Positions 1 to 8,607 of a stretch of 64,000 nt of DNA are shown here, in pieces; within the stretch, counting starts at the first letter, position 1, and each line of letters opens with the position of its first letter. Below the pieces are notes generated by a model that ran no database searches, was not told where the DNA came from, and saw only the letters and a program-made list of their open reading frames with translations. This DNA is from CAVWSM01 sp963799425 (GTDB lineage: Bacteria; Actinomycetota; Actinomycetes; Jiangellales; Jiangellaceae), in NCBI GenBank assembly GCA_963799425.1, contig CAWCXA010000017.1:186001-250000 (forward strand), in the 5' to 3' direction. The position numbers and the translations under genes are program-made.

Positions 1-2
1 AC

Positions 3-425
3 TCGCCAACAGCAGCGTCTCACACGGCGCCCGGAGTACGGCTTGGTTTGCCGGCCTCCGGGCCAGGCTCGGTGGTCGGTTGGGGGCGGCGCATTGCGGC
101 GCTGCTGATCGACTGGGCGTTGGCCAACCTCGTCGCGCTCGCGTTCGCCGGCTCCGAGGCGTTCAGCGGCTCGGCTCGATGGCTGCCGCTCGCCGTGTGG
201 TTCGTCATGGTCTGGCTGCTCACCGGGCTCACGGGGGCCAGCGCAGGTCAGCGCCTGCTGCGTATCACGGTGCTTCGGCTCGACCACCGAGCCGTGGGAC
301 TGGTCAGGGCGTTCGTGCGTACCGCACTGATCGCGCTGGTCGTGCCGCCCCTGGTGTTCGACCGCGACGGCCGGGGGTTGCATGACATGGCGGTCGGCAC
401 CGTGGTGGTGCACGGGCCGCGCTGA
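3..425 (+). CDS. RDD family membrane protein, 5' end cut by window
   Basis: Small integral membrane protein of the RDD family; the family function is largely unknown. The reading frame is open to the left edge. A TTG at 48 could start it, but the upstream in-frame residues lead directly into the usual Gly-Leu-Pro-x-Ser-Gly-Pro-Gly-Ser entry of actinobacterial RDD proteins, so the true start is probably outside the window. Two hydrophobic segments precede a GQRLLRI motif and a third segment ends near a conserved RD-G-LHD motif typical of RDD C-termini. It converges on the DUF4191 gene with 17 bases between the stops. Product family is clear; function is not. Confidence 0.8.
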   Translation, partial: SPTAASHTAPGVRLGLPASGPGSVVGWGRRIAALLIDWALANLVALAFAGSEAFSGSARWLPLAVWFVMVWLLTGLTGASAGQRLLRITVLRLDHRAVGLVRAFVRTALIALVVPPLVFDRDGRGLHDMAVGTVVVHGPR

Positions 426-442
426 CCCGATCCGACAGAGGC

Positions 443-1132
443 TCAGGTGCGCGGGAAGCCACCCTTGGGGATGCGGGCGTTCTTGGGCAGCGGCCCCTTG
501 GGGACGGGCACCGGCATGGTGGTGAGCGCCCGCAGCCGGTTGTTGAGCTCGGTCACCTCAGCCGGAGCGATGCTGCGCGGGAGCTTGTTGACGTGGCGCA
601 CGAGCCGACGCAACGGCACCTCGTCGGGACCGTCGCCGACCACGACCTCGATCACCGGAACCTCGTAGGCGACCCGCGCGTGCCGCTTGCGCTCCTGCGC
701 CAACAGCTGGCGGACACGCTGCGGCTGGCCTTCGCCGACGAGGATGATCCCTGGACGGCCAAGGACACGGAAGACAAGATCCTGGTTGCGGGTGACGGCG
801 ACAGGTGTCTGGTTGACGATCCAGCCACGGCGCAACGTGCCCAGTGCTGCGGCGGCCCTGCCCGGCTGCCCCTCGAGCTGTGCGTAGGCAGCCTTTTCCG
901 CCCGCCGGCCGAAGAAGACCGCGCCGGCAAGCAGACCCATCGGAATGCCGAAGATCAGCCACGCCCACCAGGTGCCGAGCAGCAGGCCGAGACCGACGAA
1001 CACACCGACGACAACGAGGAAGATCCCGAGGGTCAGCCAGCCAATGCGCGGGTCGGACCGCCGGGTCATCCGGTAGGTCTGCCGGATCTGCGCTAACCGC
1101 TTCGGCTTGTCGGGTGCTGCGTCGCGTGCCAT
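443..1132 (-). CDS. DUF4191 family membrane protein
   Basis: Conserved actinobacterial protein of about 229 residues with no assigned function. The N-terminal 30 residues are basic. Two adjacent hydrophobic segments follow (about residues 30-75, rich in Gly/Val/Leu/Trp), then a soluble C-terminal part ending in a Pro/Lys-rich tail. I chose the ATG at 1132 because homologues begin MAR-x(n)-KPKRLAQIRQ; the frame stays open further upstream but that stretch is Arg-rich and unlike the family. In related genomes lipA lies between this gene and lipB; here only 50 bases separate them. Transcribed with lipB on the minus strand. Confidence 0.85.
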   Translation of the reverse strand: MARDAAPDKPKRLAQIRQTYRMTRRSDPRIGWLTLGIFLVVVGVFVGLGLLLGTWWAWLIFGIPMGLLAGAVFFGRRAEKAAYAQLEGQPGRAAAALGTLRRGWIVNQTPVAVTRNQDLVFRVLGRPGIILVGEGQPQRVRQLLAQERKRHARVAYEVPVIEVVVGDGPDEVPLRRLVRHVNKLPRSIAPAEVTELNNRLRALTTMPVPVPKGPLPKNARIPKGGFPRT

Positions 1133-1182
1133 GCCGTCAAGGGTACGGGCCCACCCGCGCGAGCCGTACGCGAGAGTGGCGG

Positions 1183-1833
1183 TCAGGCGGGCACTGGGGC
1201 GAGCAGCGACGCGAGGTGCTGCTCGACGACCGGGACTGCATCGCGAACGCTGACGCGCCGGCCGAGCTCGGCTGTGAGGGACGTCACTTCGGCGTCTGGC
1301 AAGCCGCACGGCACGATGCGCGTGAAGGCGCCCAGGTCGCAATCGCAGTTGAGTGCGAAGCCGTGCATGGTCACGCCCTGCGCCACGCGGATGCCGATCG
1401 CTCCCACCTTGCGGTCGGGTGCGCCGTCAGCCCCAGCGACCCAGACTCCGCTGCGTCCCTTGATGCGGGTGGTCTCCAGCCCGAGCTCGGCGCAGGAGGC
1501 AATCAGTGCCTCTTCGATCCGGCGTACGTAGGCGACGACGTCGACGGGCTCGAGCAGCCCCACGATCGGGTAGCCGACCAGCTGGCCAGGGCCGTGCCAG
1601 GTGATCTTGCCACCGCGGTCGACATCGATCACCGGCGTTGCGTCCAGCGGGCGTTCCTGCTGCTCTGTGCGCTTTCCTGCTGTGTAGACGGGTTCGTGCT
1701 CGAGCAGCAGAACCGTGTCGGGCGCCTCGCCCGCGGCGCGAGCAGCGTGGACCCGGCGCTGCTCCTCCCACGCTCGCTCATAGGGCACGAACTCGGGGTC
1801 CAGACCGAGGTGGACGAAGCTCAGTGAAGTCAC
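1183..1833 (-). CDS. lipB: Octanoyltransferase LipB
   Basis: Transfers octanoyl from octanoyl-ACP to the lipoyl-domain lysine of 2-oxoacid dehydrogenase E2 subunits, the first step of lipoate assembly; cytoplasmic. The 216-residue length is normal. The family signature RGGKITWHGPGQLVGYP is at residues 73-89. The catalytic lysine is Lys142 (KVGAIGIR) and the acyl-accepting cysteine is Cys176 (IVPCG). The start is GTG at 1833, directly ahead of the conserved N-terminal strand. Its probable substrate, the E2 protein encoded at 4863-6691, is nearby. lipA, the usual neighbour, is not in the window. Confidence 0.97.
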   Translation of the reverse strand: MTSLSFVHLGLDPEFVPYERAWEEQRRVHAARAAGEAPDTVLLLEHEPVYTAGKRTEQQERPLDATPVIDVDRGGKITWHGPGQLVGYPIVGLLEPVDVVAYVRRIEEALIASCAELGLETTRIKGRSGVWVAGADGAPDRKVGAIGIRVAQGVTMHGFALNCDCDLGAFTRIVPCGLPDAEVTSLTAELGRRVSVRDAVPVVEQHLASLLAPVPA

Positions 1834-1941
1834 GTCGGCAGCGTACCCGCGCCGATTTCAGACACGCTCAGGTGTGACATGAGGCATTCCTGTGCACAGG
1901 ATGCACGCACCATGCCCCGGTATCGGTGACAATAGGCGGCG

Positions 1942-3918
1942 ATGTTCGGTCCGCCTCTTCTTCCCGGCTTCGTCGTCGAGGGCCCTTTGGGCCGCGGCGG
2001 CGAGGCTGCTGTCTGGGCTGCCGTCGAGGAGTCGACGGGGCGACCAGTCGCGTTGAAGCATCTGCTCACGCCCTCGGCCGCTGAGCGCGTACGGCTGCAT
2101 CGCGAGGCGGCCCTGCTCTCCGGCATCGACCACCCGCACGTCCTCAAGCTCCTCGGAGTCCACGACGGACCGGACGGCGTCGTGCTCGTGCTCGAGCGGG
2201 CCGCTGGCGGGAGCCTCCTTGCCTCCGTGCTCGCGCGGGGGGCGTTGCCCCCCGGTGAGGTCGTCACCGCCACGGGCCCGATCGCCCAAGCGCTGGCCAT
2301 GGCGCATGCGACCGGGTTGGTTCACGGCGATGTGACACCCGGCAATGTGCTGTTCAGCGCCGACGGTCGGCCCATGCTTGCCGACCTTGGCCTGGCGCGA
2401 GTCGCGGGGGAGCGGCCGGAGCACCTTGGCGGCACTCTTGGTTTCACCGCGCCCGAGGTGCTCGGCGGCCAGGCGCCCACACCTTCCTCCGACGTCTACA
2501 GCCTTGCCGTGACCGTGCGCACCGCGCTCGTCGGCGTCCTGCCCGACGACCCACGGGCGGCGTTGGTCAAGTCGCCGCCATTGCCGGCAACTCCCGTGAG
2601 CGTCGTCGAGCGTGCCCTGGGCGTGGAGCCACGCAACCGGCCCTCGGCCGCCGAGCTCGCGGACGCACTCTTCCGGCTTGCGGCGCCGCGACCACTGCGG
2701 TTGATGCCGTCTCAGGTTCCGCCTGCGGCGCCCGTCCCGCCACGAGCCGAGCTGCCCGAGCCGCCGGTAACCCACCGCACCGCGCCGGCTCCTGAGCCAC
2801 CCCCGGCACAGCCTGGCGATGGCACGGCGCAGAGCTATTCAGGCCGGCGGATCCGCCGGGCGCCCGCGCGCAACCAGACCCCGCCGATGCCGCCGCCGAG
2901 CCTTCAGATGCCCGCGCCGAGCCCCTCGATGCCGGCGCCGACATCGCCGAGGGCCGCACCGAGCACGCCGAAGCCTGCGCCGTCCGCGCCGATGCCCACG
3001 CCGAGCGCACCAATGCCGGGGCCGACAGCCGGATTTCCGCCCCCGCCGTCGGCGCCCCCCGATTCGAGGGCCGCACGGACGCCCGCACCTATGTCGCCCG
3101 CTGCTCGGCGAGGCGCCGCGCAGCAGGGGCCTGACGTCTCCCCTCAGAGGCAGACCGGGCTGCCGGAGCCGCAGCCTCGGGTGGCGCCGTCGGAGCCCGC
3201 CCGGCGCGGCAGGCCGTCCCTTGCCCCAGACGACGTCCGCACGGTGCCTACCGCGCCGCAGACGCACCGGGTGCGCCGTGAGCAGCCGGCCGAGCGCCCG
3301 CCGCTCGACGACGATCGCGTCGACACCACCGAGCATCACGACGTGGGGCGGTTCGCGGTGCTGCTGATCGTCCCCGCGCTCATCATCGGTGCTGCCTTCC
3401 TCGGGTGGAACTGGTGGGAGGCCCGGCAAAGCGCAAACGCCGCGCCACGCCTCGACATCAGCCGCCCGCTCGGCGAGGGCGAGGGCGCGTCGGCGGCGTT
3501 GTGCGGAGGCACTCCGTCCGCGGTTCCGGCCGCTGCTCCGCCCGTGCCGGAGGACTGGACGGTTGTCGTCGACGATCTCTACGCGCAGATCGCCGCCGCA
3601 TACACCGATGCCGATCCCTCCGAGCTCTGCCTTGCCTACGTGCCCACGAGCAAGGGCCTCGAGGTCGATCACGCCAAGATCAACGACTACGTACGAGTCG
3701 GCGCGCACGCGCTGGGCATGGACTTCACCGTCTACTCGGCCGACGTGATCACCGTCGAGCCGAATCGGGTCGTGCTCGAGATCACCGACGAGCTGCCCGC
3801 CTATGACATCGTCGACCAAGACGGCGTCGTCCGCGGCACGGGCGTCGAGCTACCCCGGCAAACCTGGAAGGCAGAGCTGCTGCCGTCGAGTGATGGCACC
3901 GCTTGGCGGTTCGGCTGA
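1942..3918 (+). CDS. Transmembrane Ser/Thr protein kinase, atypical (non-RD)
   Basis: Receptor-like kinase of 658 residues. Kinase domain about 10-255: glycine loop GRGGEAAV (17-24), ATP-lysine Lys39 (VALK), helix-C Glu55, catalytic loop HGDVTPGN (128-135) with Asp130, metal-binding DLG (148-150), and APE (170-172). A Pro/Ala/Arg-rich linker (about 256-465) with repeated PxPSxPMP units follows, then one membrane segment (about 471-491) and an extracellular domain of about 165 residues that I do not recognise. The usual HRDLKPxN loop reads HGDVTPGN, so the Arg before the catalytic Asp is absent and activity need not depend on activation-loop phosphorylation. No PASTA repeats and no strong ribosome binding site are visible. 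It converges on the epimerase gene with 11 bases between stops. Confidence 0.9.
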   Translation: MFGPPLLPGFVVEGPLGRGGEAAVWAAVEESTGRPVALKHLLTPSAAERVRLHREAALLSGIDHPHVLKLLGVHDGPDGVVLVLERAAGGSLLASVLARGALPPGEVVTATGPIAQALAMAHATGLVHGDVTPGNVLFSADGRPMLADLGLARVAGERPEHLGGTLGFTAPEVLGGQAPTPSSDVYSLAVTVRTALVGVLPDDPRAALVKSPPLPATPVSVVERALGVEPRNRPSAAELADALFRLAAPRPLRLMPSQVPPAAPVPPRAELPEPPVTHRTAPAPEPPPAQPGDGTAQSYSGRRIRRAPARNQTPPMPPPSLQMPAPSPSMPAPTSPRAAPSTPKPAPSAPMPTPSAPMPGPTAGFPPPPSAPPDSRAARTPAPMSPAARRGAAQQGPDVSPQRQTGLPEPQPRVAPSEPARRGRPSLAPDDVRTVPTAPQTHRVRREQPAERPPLDDDRVDTTEHHDVGRFAVLLIVPALIIGAAFLGWNWWEARQSANAAPRLDISRPLGEGEGASAALCGGTPSAVPAAAPPVPEDWTVVVDDLYAQIAAAYTDADPSELCLAYVPTSKGLEVDHAKINDYVRVGAHALGMDFTVYSADVITVEPNRVVLEITDELPAYDIVDQDGVVRGTGVELPRQTWKAELLPSSDGTAWRFG

Positions 3919-3929
3919 CCGGTCGCCGA

Positions 3930-4826
3930 TCAGTCCAACGCAGCGGCGAAGATCTCGTCGGCAGTGCGATGCGCGAACTCGAAACCGGCTGCCTGCAGCC
4001 GAGCCGGCACGGCACGCACGCTGCCGAGTACCGCATCGGCGAACTCGCCAAGCACCAGACGGATCGCCGGTGCGGGGGCGGCCAATAGAGCTGGCCGATG
4101 CACGGCGCGGGCGAGAGCTGCAGTGACATCACGGTTGGTCGACGGCACCGGTGCGGTGACGTTGTACGCGCCACTGGCGGTTGGCTCGACGAGCAGGAAC
4201 GTGATGGCGCGCACCGCGTCGTCGAGTGACACGATGCTCCACCACTGGCGACCGTTGCCTAGGCGAGCACCGAGACCGAGCCGGAACAGCGGCAGCAACC
4301 GCCTCCCGAGCGTCGACCCAGACTTGTCCATGACAATGCCGCTGCGGGTGCTCACCACTCGGATTCCGGCCTGTCGAGCGGGATCCAGGGCGGCTTCCGT
4401 GTCCTTCACCGCCGTGGCAAGGAACCCTTGGCCCGCCGGAGCGTCCTCGTCGAGCATCGTGTCGCCGCAGTCATTGCCGTAGTAGTTGATCCCGCCTTGG
4501 CCGATGATGACGTGCGGTCGTGGCTCCAGCGCCGTTGCGGCTTCGGCGAGGACACGCGTTCCGCCGACATGACTGTCGTACAGCTTGCGCTTGTAGCCCT
4601 GAGTCCAACGTCGGTCTCCGACTCCCGCACCTGCCAGGTTCACGAGACCGTCGGTGCCGGCGAGGCCCGCAAGATCGACCATGCCTGTCATCGGGTCCCA
4701 CTGCACTTCGTCGGGAGCCCTCGGCGCGCGGCGCACGAGTCGTACGACGTCGTGACCATCGGAGCGCAACGAAGCAGTAAGGGCGGTGCCGACAAACCCG
4801 CTCGCCCCGGTGATCGCGACCCGCAC
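3930..4826 (-). CDS. TIGR01777 / SDR39U1 family NAD(P)-binding epimerase
   Basis: Predicted nucleotide-sugar-epimerase-like oxidoreductase of 298 residues. The Rossmann motif GASGFVG is at residues 7-13, a GGTRVLAEA helix lies mid-protein, and the C-terminal DUF1731 region (about residues 250-298, ending in RTADEIFAAALD) is typical of SDR39U1 proteins. The start is GTG at 4826, immediately before the first beta strand. It follows the E2 gene by 36 bases on the same strand, an arrangement kept in many actinobacteria, which suggests a housekeeping role linked to that operon. The substrate is unknown. Confidence 0.88.
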   Translation of the reverse strand: MRVAITGASGFVGTALTASLRSDGHDVVRLVRRAPRAPDEVQWDPMTGMVDLAGLAGTDGLVNLAGAGVGDRRWTQGYKRKLYDSHVGGTRVLAEAATALEPRPHVIIGQGGINYYGNDCGDTMLDEDAPAGQGFLATAVKDTEAALDPARQAGIRVVSTRSGIVMDKSGSTLGRRLLPLFRLGLGARLGNGRQWWSIVSLDDAVRAITFLLVEPTASGAYNVTAPVPSTNRDVTAALARAVHRPALLAAPAPAIRLVLGEFADAVLGSVRAVPARLQAAGFEFAHRTADEIFAAALD

Positions 4827-4862
4827 GGAGTCAGCCCGCCGTGCCGGCCGCCAACCCGCGGA

Positions 4863-6691
4863 TCACAGACCGAGCTCAGCCTCGAAAGCTCCCTCTTCGA
4901 GCCGCTGCTTGACGGTGACGAGGAAGCGGGCCGCGTCCGCACCGTCGACGAGCCGGTGGTCGTAGGTCATCGCCAGGTAGACCATCGAGCGGATCGCGAT
5001 GCTGTCGGCGCCGTACTGATCCGACACCACGACCGGTCGCTTGACAACCGTGCCCGTGCCGATCATCGCCACCTGCGGCTGGTTGAGAATCGGAGTGTCG
5101 AAAAGCGCCCCGCGGCTGCCTGTGTTGGTGAGGGTGAACGTCCCACCAGACAACTCGTCCGGTCCGATCTTGTTGGTGCGGGTGCGCTCGGCAACGTCGG
5201 CGATCTTGCGAGCGAGACCCGCGATGCTGAGATCGCCGGCGTTCTTGATGACCGGCACCATGAGGCCCTTGTCGGTGTCGACCGCGATGCCGAGGTGCTC
5301 GACGTCGAAGTAGGTGACCTCGTTGGTCTCCGAGTTGATCGTCGCGTTGACCTTGGGGTGCTGCTTGAGCGCGTCGAGGGCAGCCTTGGCGAAGAACGGC
5401 AGGAACGACAGCTTGACGCCCTCACGCGCCTCGAAGGACTTCTTGGCGCGATTGCGGAGGGCCGCGATCGCGGTCACGTCGACCTCGACGACGGTCGTCA
5501 GCTGGGCGGAGGTCTGCAGCGACTCGATCATGCGCTTCGCGATGACCTGTCGGATGCGCGACATCTTCTCGGTCTTGCCGCGCAGCTCCGCGGCCTCTGC
5601 CGAGGGGGCTGCGGCTGCGGCCGGTGCCGCCGCTGGCGCAGCTGGTGCGGATGGCGCAGCTGGCGCCGCGGAGGCCTGCTTGGCCGCCTCGGCGGCGGCG
5701 AGCACGTCCTGCTTGCGGATGCGGCCACCAACACCGGTGCCCGACAGCTGACCGAGGTCGACACCGTGCTCGGCGGCGAGCCGGCGGACAAGCGGTGTCA
5801 CGTATGCGCGTCCGTTGCCTTCGGCGGTCGTCTGCAGCGCGGGTGCCGTCGCAGCGGCTGCCGGTGCCGACGACTGGGCGACCGGCTGAGGTTGTGGCGC
5901 GGCTTGGGGCTGGGGTGCTGCTTGGGGTTGCGGTGCGGCTTGGGGTTGCGGTGCGGCTTGGGGTTGCGGAGCAGCCGGGGTTGCGGAGCAGCGGCCGGGG
6001 CGGTCGGAGCGGGCGAGGCCGCCTCCGGAGCACCCCCGGCGCCGCTACCGATGACAGCGAGTACGGCGCCGACCTCGACGGTCTCGTCCTCTGCGACCTT
6101 GATCTCCAGCAGCGTCCCGGCGGCGGGCGAGGGGATCTCGGTGTCGACCTTGTCGGTGGAGATCTCGAGCAGCGGCTCGTCGACGGCGATGCTGTCGCCG
6201 ACCTGCTTGAGCCACCGGGTCACGGTCCCTTCGGTGACGCTCTCGCCGAGCGCGGGCAACGTCACAGGGACGCCGTCACCGCCTTGAGCGGCTGCAGGTG
6301 CTGGCGTCGCGCTGGGGGCTGCCTCGGCGGGCTCTGCGGCGGTGGTCGCGGGTTGCGCCGCGGGTGCCGGCTCGGGCTGCGCGGCCTGCGGTTCACCAGC
6401 GTCAGCCGCTTCGGGCTCCGTTGCCGGTGCGGCGTCAGCGCCTGCCGACTCGCTCTCCTCACCGATGACGGCGAGGACGGCGCCGACCTCGACGGTCTCG
6501 TCCTCGGCGACCTTGATCTCCAGCAGCGTCCCGGCGGCGGGCGAGGGGATCTCGGTGTCGACCTTGTCGGTGGAGATCTCGAGCAGCGGCTCGTCGACAG
6601 CCACGGTGTCACCGACCTGCTTGAGCCACCGGGTCACGGTGCCCTCGGTGACGCTTTCGCCGAGCGCGGGCAGAGCGACGGAGACCGCCAT
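4863..6691 (-). CDS. sucB: 2-oxoacid dehydrogenase dihydrolipoyl acyltransferase (E2), frameshifted near 5976
   Basis: E2 core of the 2-oxoglutarate and/or pyruvate dehydrogenase complex. Two lipoyl domains (about 1-77 and 140-216) carry lipoyl lysines Lys43 and Lys181 in the motif TDKVDTE. An Ala/Pro/Gln linker, a peripheral-subunit-binding domain (TPLVRRLAAEHGVDL) and a catalytic domain ending in DHRLVDGADAARF follow. As given, the frame breaks in the linker: the 5' frame runs from 6691 and ends as basic nonsense at 5798, while the 3' frame reads AAPQPQ repeats straight into the binding domain. One missing base in the fourth 18-bp repeat (between 5976 and 5977) restores a 609-residue protein. 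The start ATG has a GAGAGAGGAC ribosome binding site. Followed by the epimerase gene; lpdA is just upstream. Probably a sequencing error. Confidence 0.9.
5921..5991. repeat. 18-bp tandem repeat encoding the E2 Ala-Pro-Gln linker
   Basis: On the + strand the unit cttggggttgcggtgcgg runs at 5921-5938 and 5939-5956, then a variant ending gcggagcag at 5957-5974. A fourth unit at 5975-5991 is only 17 bases and lacks one base after the first two. The repeat encodes AAPQPQ in the minus-strand E2 gene, and the short unit is exactly where the gene loses frame. Confidence 0.85.
6047..6688 (-). repeat. Near-identical duplicated lipoyl-domain coding segments in E2
   Basis: The two lipoyl domains (6461-6688 and 6047-6271) are almost identical at the protein level; the runs around LLEISTDKVDTEIPSPAAG match residue for residue. 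Long stretches are identical in DNA as well, for example around 6118-6180 and 6538-6600. This indicates recent duplication or continuing gene conversion. Confidence 0.8.
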
Positions 6692-6730
6692 TGGTTGTCC
6701 TCTCTCCAGTCCGGGGCCAACCCCCGGTGC

Positions 6731-8128
6731 TCAGGCGTGTGCGTGCAGCGGCTTGCCGGCCAGCGCCAGGAAGGCCTCGCCAAGTGCTTCGTTCTGGGTG
6801 GGGTGGGCGTGTACGAGCGGCGCGACGTCGGCCGGGAAGGCCTCCCAGTTGTAGATGAGCTGCGCCTCGCCAACGAGCTCACTCACGCGGGCGCCGACGA
6901 TGTGCACGCCGAGCACCGGGCCGTCGGCGAGCCGTACGAGCTTGACGAAGCCCTGCGTACGCAAGATCTGGCTCTTGCCGTTGCCGCCGAGGTTGTAGCT
7001 GTAGGTCTCGACCTTGTCGGCGCCGTGCTGCTCCTTGGCGTGGGCCTCGGTGAGACCGACGGACGCAACCTCAGGGTCGGAGTAGGTCACACGCGGAATG
7101 CCCGCCTCGTCGATGGCTGCCGGGGCCAGCCCGGCGATCTCCTCGGCCACGAAGATGCCCTGCTGGAAGCCGCGGTGCGCAAGCTGCAGGCCGGGGACGA
7201 TGTCGCCAACCGCAAAGACACCGGGCAGGTTGGTGCGGAGCCGCTCGTCGGTGAGCACGAACCCGCGGTCCATCGCCAGGCCCTGCTCCTCATAGCCGAT
7301 GCCGGACGTCGACGGTCCGCGCCCGACGGCGACGAGCAGTAGCTCGGCCTCGAGGCTCTCGCCGCCGGCGATGGTGACTCGTACGCCGGACTCTGTCGGC
7401 TCGACCGACTCGAACGGCTTGCCGGTCTTGAACCCGATGCCGCGCTTGCGGAACGCCCGCTCGACAACCTTGGAGATCTCCTCATCCTCGGCCGCCACGA
7501 GCCGGGGGAGTGCCTCGACGATGGTGACCTCGACCCCGAGCGACCTCCATGCGCTGGCGAACTCGACGCCGATGACCCCTCCACCGAGCACGATCGCCGA
7601 TGCGGGCAGCCGCTCGAGGTTGAGCGCGTGCTCGCTGGTGATCACGCGTCGGCCGTCGAGCTCGAGGCCGGGAAGCGACTTGGAGTAGGACCCTGTGGCC
7701 AACACGACATTGCGGCCAATGAACCGCTCGCCGTCGACCTCGACGGTGTCGGGCGACACAAGCCGGCCGCTGCCCTGCACGTACGTGATCTTGGCCGCAC
7801 TCACCAGGCCTTGCAGCCCCTTGTAGAGCTTGGCGACCACGCCGTCCTTGTAGGCGTTGACCCCCGCCATGTCGATGCTGACCAGCTCGGACTTGATGCC
7901 GAACTGCTCGCTCTCGCGGGTCTGGTCGGCGACCTCGCCGGCGTGCAGCAACGCCTTGGTGGGGATGCAGCCGCGGTGCAGACAGGTGCCGCCCAGCTTG
8001 TCCTTCTCGATCAGCGCGACACTCTTGCCGAGCTGGGCGGCGCGCAGAGCGGTCGCATAGCCACCGCTGCCGCCGCCGAGAATGACGATGTCGAAGGTTT
8101 CGCCGGATGTCTGGGCGTTGTCCGCCAC
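6731..8128 (-). CDS. lpdA: Dihydrolipoyl dehydrogenase (E3)
   Basis: FAD enzyme that re-oxidises dihydrolipoamide on E2 using NAD+. It has 465 residues. The FAD-binding GGGSGG is at 18-23. The redox disulfide is Cys49/Cys54 in GGTCLHRGCIP. The NAD-binding loop is GGGVIGVEFAS. The C-terminal dimer-interface active-site pair is His442/Glu447 in HAHPTQNEALGEA. The start is GTG at 8128 with ribosome binding site AAAGGGAGC. It lies 39 bases upstream of the E2 gene on the same strand, so E3 and E2 are probably co-transcribed. The gene is intact, unlike sucB. Confidence 0.97.
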   Translation of the reverse strand: MADNAQTSGETFDIVILGGGSGGYATALRAAQLGKSVALIEKDKLGGTCLHRGCIPTKALLHAGEVADQTRESEQFGIKSELVSIDMAGVNAYKDGVVAKLYKGLQGLVSAAKITYVQGSGRLVSPDTVEVDGERFIGRNVVLATGSYSKSLPGLELDGRRVITSEHALNLERLPASAIVLGGGVIGVEFASAWRSLGVEVTIVEALPRLVAAEDEEISKVVERAFRKRGIGFKTGKPFESVEPTESGVRVTIAGGESLEAELLLVAVGRGPSTSGIGYEEQGLAMDRGFVLTDERLRTNLPGVFAVGDIVPGLQLAHRGFQQGIFVAEEIAGLAPAAIDEAGIPRVTYSDPEVASVGLTEAHAKEQHGADKVETYSYNLGGNGKSQILRTQGFVKLVRLADGPVLGVHIVGARVSELVGEAQLIYNWEAFPADVAPLVHAHPTQNEALGEAFLALAGKPLHAHA

Positions 8129-8258
8129 TCTGCGCTCCCTTTGGGCGTTGGTACCTGAGACAGCATCTTTCCACCCAAGGTTGTTCCTGCGACAACCGGG
8201 CGGTCTGCTAGGGCAGACTTGGTTGCTGCGGTCGATTGCATGGCAGAAGGGATGTTCG

Positions 8259-8606
8259 ATGGCGTGGTGGCGACGTCGCCGATCGGCGTCGGCGGGCGGT
8301 GGTCGACGGCAGGCTCAGGGCAGTCTGGACCGGGCCGCGACATCGGTTGATCGCGAGCACCTCGAGGAGTTCGTACGCACGCGTCGCGGGGTCGAGGCCT
8401 ACGTCGAGCCGCCGACGACAGTGACCTCTACGACCGTGATGCTGATCGCACACGACGGAGAGTGGACGCGTCGACGCGTGCCCGATGCGGGTGCGGCGGC
8501 TGACCTGGCTCGCCGGCTGGGCATCCCGGTTTACGACGCGCGCATCGTGGGCTACCCGCAGCGCATGCGCGACTACAACGCCCGGCGCAAGGCCGGCGGG
8601 GGCTGA
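8259..8606 (+). CDS. Conserved actinobacterial hypothetical protein
   Basis: Protein of 115 residues with a basic Arg-rich N-terminus followed by a conserved soluble core. The core contains EEFVRTRRGVEAYVEPPTTV, a beta-strand segment TTVMLIAHDGEWTRRRV and a C-terminal LGIPVYDARIVGYPQRMRDY. This core recurs across actinobacteria next to E3 genes, and no biochemical role is known to me. I chose ATG 8259, preceded by AGAAGGGA at suitable spacing, although the frame is open further upstream. The divergent gap to lpdA is 130 bases. The methyltransferase gene follows with one base between stop and start. Confidence 0.75.
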   Translation: MAWWRRRRSASAGGGRRQAQGSLDRAATSVDREHLEEFVRTRRGVEAYVEPPTTVTSTTVMLIAHDGEWTRRRVPDAGAAADLARRLGIPVYDARIVGYPQRMRDYNARRKAGGG

Positions 8607-8607
8607 C

